Shown: one piece after another, positions 1 through 6,324 of the stretch
Position numbering within the stretch: position 1 is the first letter of the stretch
How the letters are laid out: every line of letters begins with the position of its first letter
Source: Flavobacterium psychrophilum
GTDB taxonomy: Bacteria > Bacteroidota > Bacteroidia > Flavobacteriales > Flavobacteriaceae
DNA: 8,980 bases
Assembly (NCBI GenBank): GCA_945861915.1
Contig: CAMAWK010000094.1
Coordinates: 1-8,980 of the forward strand
Direction of reading: 5' to 3'
The notes under the pieces: model-generated
Seen by the model: the letters and a program-made list of their open reading frames with translations, nothing else
Databases searched by the model: none
What the model was told of the DNA's origin: nothing
Position numbers and translations under genes: made by a program

Positions 1-420
1 GCAAATGCAAGTAATAAAAACTTAAGTTGGACTTCGAATGATACAGCAGTTGCCACCGTAAGTGCAACAGGAATGGTTACTGCCGTTTCGATTGGGACAG
101 CTACCATAACAGTAACTACCGCGGATGGTGGAAAAACTGCAACTACGGCAATTACTACAACTGGTCAGGTATTTGTGAACAGTATAACCGTGTCTCCTAC
201 TACTGCAACAATTGCAATGGGTAACCAGCAGCAACTTACAGCAACTATATTACCAGCAGGTGCATCGAACAAAAATACAACTTGGACCTCGAGTAATACC
301 AATGTGGCAACCGTTAGTTCGCTTGGATTGGTTACTTCAGTAGCAGCAGGAACTTGCACTATTACAGTAACTACTCAGGATGGCGAAAAAACGGCTATTG
401 CTGTTATAACTGTAAATCCA
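1..420 (+). repeat. Tandem Big_2 (Ig-like) protein repeats, 255-base period
   Basis: Two consecutive Ig-like units lie in frame. The codons for ANASNKN begin at base 1 and those for the matching AGASNKN begin at base 256, giving a period of 255 bases or 85 residues. Over the 53 aligned residues I count 34 identities (about 64 percent). The first unit is cut by the window edge, so further copies may lie upstream. Such repeats normally act as spacer or adhesion stalks on surface proteins. Confidence 0.85.
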
Positions 421-1167
421 CGTCCCGTAAATAAAATTATTTCTACTTGCGACTCGAATAGTGGCTGGACATCGTCAAACACACTGACTGTAAACAGCAC
501 CGACAAAAAAGAAGGAGCTGGAAGTCTACAATCGGCTGGGTCAAAAACAGATGAATTTACAAGAGTTTTTTCTACACCTATTAATACCGGTTCAACCATA
601 CAAGACGGAAATCTGCAATTCTGGTATTTTGTATCGGATATAAGTGCATTCACTGCAGTTAATCAAGTTGAACTAGGCAGTGGTGGAAAAGCCGATACAA
701 ATGAATTTAACTGGAATATTGGTATTGGCAGCTTGCAAAATGGATGGAATTTAGTAACATTGCCTTTTAGTACTGCTACAATAACGGGTGGTACCCCTGA
801 TTTGAGCGCCATTAATTGGTTTCGCATTTATCGCGCAAAAGGAGCAAGTGTTACTACTAAAATTGATCAAATTATTGTTGATGGCACGTTATCAAACACA
901 GATACACATATTTTATTATCAGGTGTTAGTGTTTTTCCAAATCCATTAAAACAGGACAAGTTTACTATAAAAGTAGATGGCGCAATTACCTCTGAAATTT
1001 TTAAAGTAACAATTAGCAATCTTCAGGGGCAAGTAGTCTATCAAACCAAATTTTCAGCCAAAAATTTCATTGAAATAAATACTACTGGTTTGTTGAAAAG
1101 CGCTGTATATCTGGTTTCGGTACAATCGGGACAAAAAATAAGTACTACAAAACTGATCGTACAATAA
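1..1167 (+). CDS. Secreted Big_2-repeat protein with beta-sandwich module and T9SS sorting domain (5' truncated)
   Basis: The frame is open from base 1, so the gene begins upstream of the window and the ATG at 73 is internal. The visible 388 residues contain, in order: the end of one bacterial Ig-like (Big_2) repeat (about 1-54), a complete Big_2 repeat (about 61-140, with SITVSP at its start and the WTSSNTNVATVSSLGLVT core), a beta-sandwich-like module (about 144-296, from CDSNSGW to TTKIDQIIVDG), and a T9SS type A sorting domain (about 309-388, starting VSVFPNP and ending KLIVQ). In this family the sorting domain directs export through the type IX system and is usually cleaved on attachment to the cell surface. 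The role is therefore a cell-surface or secreted protein, perhaps glycan-binding or an enzyme whose catalytic part lies upstream; no catalytic domain is visible. It lies 57 bases before a GH92 gene on the same strand. The module at 144-296 recurs in the minus-strand gene ending at 6210. Domain calls are confident; substrate is unknown. Confidence 0.9.
   Translation, partial: ANASNKNLSWTSNDTAVATVSATGMVTAVSIGTATITVTTADGGKTATTAITTTGQVFVNSITVSPTTATIAMGNQQQLTATILPAGASNKNTTWTSSNTNVATVSSLGLVTSVAAGTCTITVTTQDGEKTAIAVITVNPRPVNKIISTCDSNSGWTSSNTLTVNSTDKKEGAGSLQSAGSKTDEFTRVFSTPINTGSTIQDGNLQFWYFVSDISAFTAVNQVELGSGGKADTNEFNWNIGIGSLQNGWNLVTLPFSTATITGGTPDLSAINWFRIYRAKGASVTTKIDQIIVDGTLSNTDTHILLSGVSVFPNPLKQDKFTIKVDGAITSEIFKVTISNLQGQVVYQTKFSAKNFIEINTTGLLKSAVYLVSVQSGQKISTTKLIVQ
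430..888 (+). other. Shared beta-sandwich module, copy 1 (plus-strand gene)
   Basis: This segment encodes a module of about 150 residues lying between the Big_2 repeats and the T9SS sorting domain. Landmarks are CDSNSGW, the DKKEGAGSL stretch, LQFWYFVSD, NQVELGS, DTNEFNW, NGWNLV, AINWFRIY and VTTKID. The same landmarks occur in the same order in the C-terminus of the minus-strand beta-helix protein, and the last ones occur again at the right window edge. The alternation of aromatic and polar residues suggests a jelly-roll or carbohydrate-binding-like fold. That fold is an inference; I do not recognise a named family. Confidence 0.75.
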
Positions 1168-1224
1168 ACAAGTATTACTAACAAAATAAGCTGGATAATC
1201 TCGATTAAAATAGCATAAGTAAAA

Positions 1225-3552
1225 ATGAAATATCGTTTATATAGAAAGAGTATCCTCTTTATTTCTATTGTTGTTCAAGTCGTTACGTCCAGATCAATTG
1301 CACAAGATTTAACTAAAAATGTTAATCCTTTTATTGATACGCATAAATCGCGTTGGTTTTTCTTTGCTTCTGCTGCCCGACCATTTGGCATGGTGAGCTT
1401 AAGCCCGGATACTTGGGTAAAAGGCGACTGGAAAGCAGGATATCTTTATGACACTCTTTCAGTAAGATGTTTTTCGCATGTGCACGAATGGCAATTGTCG
1501 GGCATTCCTGTAATGCCAACTGTTGGTAAATTCAAAGGGCATTTGGGAATGGAGGCTTATAAATCTTCTTTCAGTCACAGTGACGAATTAGCTCGACCCG
1601 GTTACCACAGCGTTTACCTTAAAGATTACAATATCCGTGCAAAGTTAACATCAAGCAGCAGAGTGGGCTTTCATAAATATACATTTCCGAAAGATACTAC
1701 CAAATATGTTATTTTCGATGTTGGCGCTCCTCTAGGGCAAGGGCCTATGGATTTAGCCATGGTGCAAAAAATAAATGATTATGAAATAGCCGGTTACAGT
1801 TTAATGGCTTCCAATATTCGTCGGTCAAAACCAACCTATGTGTATTTTGTTGCACGCTTTAACCAACCAATATCAAAATTTGGAACTTGGGAAAAAGGAC
1901 AATTACCCAACTTGCAATCGAAAAGCATACAAGGTGAGGGAGTTGGAGCCTATGTCAATTTCGATAAAAATCAGAGCAATACATTGTTAATGAAAGTAGC
2001 TATTTCGTACACGGGCATTGAACAAGCCCGTTTGAATATGAAAAGTGAAATAGGGCATTGGGATTTCGACCGAGTTGTTGCTGAGTCGAACAAGGAGTGG
2101 AACAATTATTTGAGCCGTATAAAAATTAAAGGCGGTACCGAAAAACAGAAAGTCAAATTCTATACCGATCTCTGGCATTCTTTACTCGGTCGTAAAATTA
2201 GTAGTGATGTAGATGGGAAATACTGCGACATGACAGGGAATTCTCCAGTTATTCGTCAGATTGAGCTTGGAGCCAATGGGAAGCCCAAACACAATCAATA
2301 CAACTTTGATGCGTGGTGGGGAAGTCATTGGAACCTGAATGTCCTTTGGTCGATGGTTTATCCTGAGATTATAGATGAATTTTGTGCCAGTATGGTGGAA
2401 ATGTATAAGCATGGGGGTTTAATTCCCCGAGGTCCGTCGGGAGGGAATTATACCTTTGTAATGATAGGCGACCCTGCTTCATCGTTCTTTGCTGCGGCTT
2501 ACAACAAAGGCATACGAAACTACGATGTACAAAAAGCCTACGAAGGCCTTTACAAGAATGCATTCTTAGGTGGAATACGCGACCGTGCCGGTTACGAAAT
2601 TGGGGAAAGTCCCAAAGGTGGAGGAATGGATTACTATCTCGAACGAGGCTATGTGCCCGAAGGTATTGAAGGCAAAGGAATGCATCTTGATGGCGCTTCT
2701 ATGACTTTGGAATATGCCTATCAGGATTGGTGTGTTAGTCAATTGGCAAAAGCACTTGGAAAAAATTCGGATTTTGAAATGTTTAGTAAACGTGCTGAAA
2801 ATTACAAAAACCTTTGGAATCCACAAACGCAGTTTATGCACCCACGAAACATTGACGGAAGCTGGATTGCGAATTTTAAACCCATTGGCGAATCATTTAA
2901 TTCACTAGGATTTTGTGAAAGCAACTCCGCTATTTACACCAATTTTGTTCCCCACGATTTAGCCGGGTTGATCAATTTAGTTGGAAGTAAAGAGAAATAC
3001 ACTCAATATCTTGATAGTTGCTTTGTTAAAGCCAAACCAAACCACTTCATAGCGCCCCATAACAATCATGCTATCAGCCGGGTAGATTACGAAAACCAGC
3101 CTTCGTGTCAGATGGCTCATCTGTTTAATTACAGCGGTGCGCCATGGTTAACGCAAAAGTGGGTCCGCGAGGTAAAAGAAACTTCATTTGGCGATGTTAC
3201 ACCATATGGTGGATATAATGGCGATGAAGATCAAGGACAAATGGGCGCTTTGGGGGTATTGATGTCAATCGGATTGTTTCAAATGGATGGTGGTGCGTCG
3301 GTAAATTCGCAATATGAAATTACTTCACCAATATTTAATGAAATTAAAATACAGCTCAATACTAAATACTATCATGGAAAGAGTTTTGTCATCAAAACAA
3401 TAAATAATTTACCTGAAAACAACTATATTCAGGGTGCTGAACTAAATGGGCAAAACTGGACAAAATTTTGTTTTCCTCATGAAATTTTCGCAAAAGGAGG
3501 TAGTCTTAAACTGATATTGGGGAAACAACCAAATAAAAATTGGGGAATATAA
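1225..3552 (+). CDS. Divergent GH92 family glycoside hydrolase (alpha-mannosidase-like), exported
   Basis: The 775-residue protein has a signal peptide (residues 1-27, hydrophobic stretch then SIAQ, with likely cleavage before Gln) and aligns along its whole length with GH92, calcium-dependent inverting exo-alpha-mannosidases. Family landmarks are NPFID (34-38), RPFGMVSLSPDT (52-63), FVPHDLAGLINLVGS (574-588), FNYSGAPW (634-641) and GDEDQGQMGA (666-675). By comparison with characterised members, Glu565 in CESNSA is the likely catalytic acid, and Asp667 and Asp669 the base-side aspartates. Oddities: the usual Gly/His-rich segment after NPFIGT is replaced by DTHKSRWFFFASAA, and the usual WDTFR motif reads WGSHW (365-369). 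The protein is thus probably a GH92 of unusual specificity rather than a dead enzyme. It has no T9SS domain and is probably periplasmic. The start at 1225 gives an intact signal peptide. It may be co-transcribed with the GH92 gene 90 bases downstream. The family call is confident; alpha-mannoside as substrate is inferred from the family. Confidence 0.9.
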   Translation: MKYRLYRKSILFISIVVQVVTSRSIAQDLTKNVNPFIDTHKSRWFFFASAARPFGMVSLSPDTWVKGDWKAGYLYDTLSVRCFSHVHEWQLSGIPVMPTVGKFKGHLGMEAYKSSFSHSDELARPGYHSVYLKDYNIRAKLTSSSRVGFHKYTFPKDTTKYVIFDVGAPLGQGPMDLAMVQKINDYEIAGYSLMASNIRRSKPTYVYFVARFNQPISKFGTWEKGQLPNLQSKSIQGEGVGAYVNFDKNQSNTLLMKVAISYTGIEQARLNMKSEIGHWDFDRVVAESNKEWNNYLSRIKIKGGTEKQKVKFYTDLWHSLLGRKISSDVDGKYCDMTGNSPVIRQIELGANGKPKHNQYNFDAWWGSHWNLNVLWSMVYPEIIDEFCASMVEMYKHGGLIPRGPSGGNYTFVMIGDPASSFFAAAYNKGIRNYDVQKAYEGLYKNAFLGGIRDRAGYEIGESPKGGGMDYYLERGYVPEGIEGKGMHLDGASMTLEYAYQDWCVSQLAKALGKNSDFEMFSKRAENYKNLWNPQTQFMHPRNIDGSWIANFKPIGESFNSLGFCESNSAIYTNFVPHDLAGLINLVGSKEKYTQYLDSCFVKAKPNHFIAPHNNHAISRVDYENQPSCQMAHLFNYSGAPWLTQKWVREVKETSFGDVTPYGGYNGDEDQGQMGALGVLMSIGLFQMDGGASVNSQYEITSPIFNEIKIQLNTKYYHGKSFVIKTINNLPENNYIQGAELNGQNWTKFCFPHEIFAKGGSLKLILGKQPNKNWGI

Positions 3553-3642
3553 GAATAAAAATAGCAACTCAAAACGCCCTATTCTACCCAAATAAAATTG
3601 CAAAAAAACAGAATAATATATTATAATAAAAAAATTAGTACA

Positions 3643-5931
3643 ATGAGATTAAAATTTTTAATAGTATTTTTTTTAACTAAAAGCCTACTAATTAACGGAC
3701 AAGTATCTATGGATTTAACCAAGTATGTTAATCCATTAGTCGGAACCGATTCAAAAAAAGAATTATCGAATGGGAATACTTATCCCGCCATTGCTATGCC
3801 TTGGGGAATGAATTTTTGGACACCCCAAACTAACAAAATGGGCGATGGTTGGTGCTACCAATATGCTGCTAACAAAATCAGAGGTTTTAAACAAACACAC
3901 CAACCATCACCATGGATCAATGACTATGGTGCTTTTTCAATTTTTGCAACGACCGAGAATTTGGTTTTCGACGAAGAAAAACGGGAGTCGTGGTATTCAC
4001 ACAAAGCGGAAATTTCTACTCCTCATTATTACAAAGCGTATTTGGCTAATTACAATACAACAGTCGAAATTACGCCTACTGAAAGAGCCGCTTGCTTTAG
4101 AATTACCTATCCACAAACAGATAAAGCCTATTTAATTGTAGATGGATTTTTTAAAAATTCTTATATCAAGGTTTTGCCTAAGGAACGTAAAATTATTGGC
4201 TTTGCCTGTAATGCCACAGGTGGAGTTCCGTCTAATTTCAAGAATTATTTTGTAATATATGTTGATAAGGATTTTGATCAATCCTTTACGGTAGAAGATG
4301 GGGCTATTTTGGAGGATAAATTGGAAGTTGAAAGCAAACATTCGGGCAGTATAATCCGCTTTAAAACAAAAGCAAACGAGCAGATAAATCTAAAAATCGC
4401 CTCTTCATTTATCAGTTTGGAGCAAGCTGAACTTAACCTTGAAAGAGAAATTGGAAATAACACTTTCGACCAGATAGTACAAAATGGCAAAGCGGAATGG
4501 AACAAGCAATTAAGCAGAATCTCCGTTGAAGGCGGTACCGATGCGCAGCTGACCACCTTCTACTCAGCTATGTATCATACCATGCTTTTCCCACGCAAGT
4601 TTTTCGAATTCGACAAAGGCAATAAAATTGTTCACTATAGCTCCTACAACGGAAAAGTGTTGGATGGATATATGTTTACCGATAATGGATTCTGGGACAC
4701 TTTCAGAGCAGCATTTCCGCTATTAACTATCGTATTTCCGGAACTAAATAGCCAGATTATGGAAGGGTTGGCAAATACCTATAAAGAAAGTGGTTGGTTA
4801 CCCGAATGGGCTAGTCCAGGTCATAGAGATTGTATGGTTGGCTCCAATTCAGCCATTCTTATTACGGACTCTTACCTGAAAGGCATTCCGAATAAAGAGA
4901 TAAACACGCTTTACGAAGCTATAGTAAAAAATAGCCAGAACGAAGGACCATTAAGCTCTGTAGGGAGGTTTGGAGTAGATTATTACAACAAATTAGGCTA
5001 CGTACCCTATAATGTGGGGAAAAAAGAGAATACAGCCAGAACATTGGAGTATGCCTTTGCGGATTACAATATTTGGAAACTTTCAAAAGCGCTAAACAGA
5101 CCACAAAGTGAAATTGACATCTTTGCAAAAAGAGCTCAAAACTATAAAAATGTATTCGACAAATCAGTGAACTTTATGCGAGGCAGAAACGAAGACGGTA
5201 CGTTTCAATCGCCTTTCCAACCTGATAAATGGGGAGATGCCTTTACCGAAGGATGCTCATGGCACTGGACTTGGTGTGTGTTTCACGATGTGCAAGGTCT
5301 TATTGATTTGATGGGCGGAAAAACTAAATTTATTGAAAAAATGGATTCCGTTTTCGTAGCACCTCCTACTTTTGATTATTCGTATTACAAAAAACAGATT
5401 CATGAAATTACTGAGATGTTGATAATGAACATGGGGCAGTATGCACATGGGAATCAACCCATTCAACACATGCCTTACCTATATAATTATGCTGGCGAAC
5501 CTTGGAAAACACAATATCATGTCAGAGAAATTATGAATAAATTGTACACACCGGCACCTGACGGACTATGCGGCGATGAGGATAACGGACAAACTTCAGC
5601 TTGGTATGTTTTTTCGGCTGTGGGAATGTATTCGGTTGCACCAGGCACGAATCAATATGTGCTGGGAGCGCCACTTTTTAAAAAAAGTACACTTAAGCTT
5701 GAAAACGGTAAAACATTTGTTATAAATGCTGGAAATAATAGCGCAGAAAATCTGTATGTACAAAAAGCAAGACTAAATGGCAAAACACACACAAAAACCT
5801 ATTTGAATCATTCTGATATTACAAATGGTGGAACATTTAATTTAACAATGTCTTCGGAACCGAATAAGAGCAAAGGAGTTAACGCAAGCGATTTCCCTTA
5901 TTCAATGACCAACGAATTAAAGCCAAGATAA
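3643..5931 (+). CDS. GH92 family alpha-mannosidase, exported
   Basis: This 762-residue protein is a canonical GH92 enzyme, a family of calcium-dependent inverting exo-alpha-mannosidases acting on mannans and N-glycan mannose. Landmarks are VNPLVGT (29-35), NGNTYPAIAMPWGMNFWTPQ (43-62), GFKQTHQPSPWINDYG (81-96), WDTFR (351-355), EGCSWHWTW (536-544), HDVQGLIDLMGG (548-559), YLYNYAGEPWKTQ (612-624) and CGDEDNGQTSAWYVFSAVGMY (just after residue 640). Glu536 is the likely catalytic acid, and Asp645 and Asp647 the base-side pair. I chose the ATG at 3643 because it gives a clean signal peptide (MRLKFLIVFFL, ending LLINGQ); an in-frame TTG at 3598 would add 15 charged residues ahead of it. There is no T9SS domain, so a periplasmic site is likely. 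It has Gln in a GNQP motif (Gln605) where many relatives have GNEP, so linkage specificity should not be assumed. It is probably the last gene of the plus-strand group, with a candidate terminator about 115 bases downstream. Confidence 0.95.
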   Translation: MRLKFLIVFFLTKSLLINGQVSMDLTKYVNPLVGTDSKKELSNGNTYPAIAMPWGMNFWTPQTNKMGDGWCYQYAANKIRGFKQTHQPSPWINDYGAFSIFATTENLVFDEEKRESWYSHKAEISTPHYYKAYLANYNTTVEITPTERAACFRITYPQTDKAYLIVDGFFKNSYIKVLPKERKIIGFACNATGGVPSNFKNYFVIYVDKDFDQSFTVEDGAILEDKLEVESKHSGSIIRFKTKANEQINLKIASSFISLEQAELNLEREIGNNTFDQIVQNGKAEWNKQLSRISVEGGTDAQLTTFYSAMYHTMLFPRKFFEFDKGNKIVHYSSYNGKVLDGYMFTDNGFWDTFRAAFPLLTIVFPELNSQIMEGLANTYKESGWLPEWASPGHRDCMVGSNSAILITDSYLKGIPNKEINTLYEAIVKNSQNEGPLSSVGRFGVDYYNKLGYVPYNVGKKENTARTLEYAFADYNIWKLSKALNRPQSEIDIFAKRAQNYKNVFDKSVNFMRGRNEDGTFQSPFQPDKWGDAFTEGCSWHWTWCVFHDVQGLIDLMGGKTKFIEKMDSVFVAPPTFDYSYYKKQIHEITEMLIMNMGQYAHGNQPIQHMPYLYNYAGEPWKTQYHVREIMNKLYTPAPDGLCGDEDNGQTSAWYVFSAVGMYSVAPGTNQYVLGAPLFKKSTLKLENGKTFVINAGNNSAENLYVQKARLNGKTHTKTYLNHSDITNGGTFNLTMSSEPNKSKGVNASDFPYSMTNELKPR

Positions 5932-6046
5932 AAACATTAGCAACAATAACTTTTTTGATTATAAACTTTTCAGATATAGAGCCAACTTGATTTTCGATAT
6001 GCTAACTTAGCCATCACAGAGAGTTAAGAAATAATCTTATACGTAT

Positions 6047-6082
6047 AAAAAAAATTAGGGTTTTCACAAACCATATTTTTTT
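6047..6082. terminator. Candidate bidirectional terminator between convergent genes
   Basis: A hairpin with stem GGTTT / AAACC and a four-base TCAC loop spans 6059-6072. On the plus strand it is followed after three bases by seven T (6076-6082). On the minus strand it is followed after four bases by eight T, the complement of the A run at 6047-6054. It sits almost midway between the stop of the GH92 gene (5931) and the stop of the beta-helix gene (6210), as expected for a shared terminator of convergent genes. The stem is only five base pairs, so strength is uncertain. A perfect 12-base palindrome, TTATACGTATAA, adjoins it at 6037-6048. The rest of the gap 5932-6209 shows no gene or other clear signal. 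Confidence 0.5.
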
Positions 6083-6209
6083 AAAACTTACACTCTTTAC
6101 GGGATACTACCTCTTAATAAATGCTTAATATGCTTTTTATTGATTTTCTTTAGCTCTCGCAATTTAAATTACTTCAAAATAAACATTTTTTAGTGTTTTA
6201 GGGCACAGC

Positions 6210-6324
6210 TTAATTTCCTAGTAGTACTATACCATCAATTCTAGTAGTTACGCTACCAGTCTTTAGCCCGTGTATTCTAAACCAATTTATGGCACCCAAA
6301 TTTGGATTTCCAATTTTAGTTGCG
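6210..6324 (-). repeat. Direct repeat copy A (3' end of beta-helix gene)
   Basis: These 115 bases match 8866-8980 in the same orientation with 8 mismatches (107 of 115 identical); the last 52 bases (6273-6324) are identical. The match begins at the stop codon and runs into the gene. Weaker similarity without gaps continues about 26 bases past the stop (6184-6209 against 8840-8865). The true repeat is longer, since copy B is cut by the window edge. Confidence 0.95.

Noticed and set aside
73..75. ATG at 73 as the start of the first gene
   Set aside because: The frame is open to base 1 and the upstream residues are the first half of a Big_2 repeat, so this ATG is internal.
1168..1224. A separate promoter or terminator between the first gene and the first GH92 gene
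   Set aside because: No hairpin with a T tract and no Bacteroidota -33/-7 pair is visible in this short gap.
2566..2841. Open minus-strand frames inside the GH92 genes, for example here
   Set aside because: They lie opposite strongly conserved GH92 coding sequence, and their translations resemble no protein and lack domain features.
3598..3642. In-frame TTG start for the second GH92 gene, 45 bases before the ATG
   Set aside because: The added residues are charged and would sit ahead of a clear signal peptide that starts exactly at the ATG at 3643.
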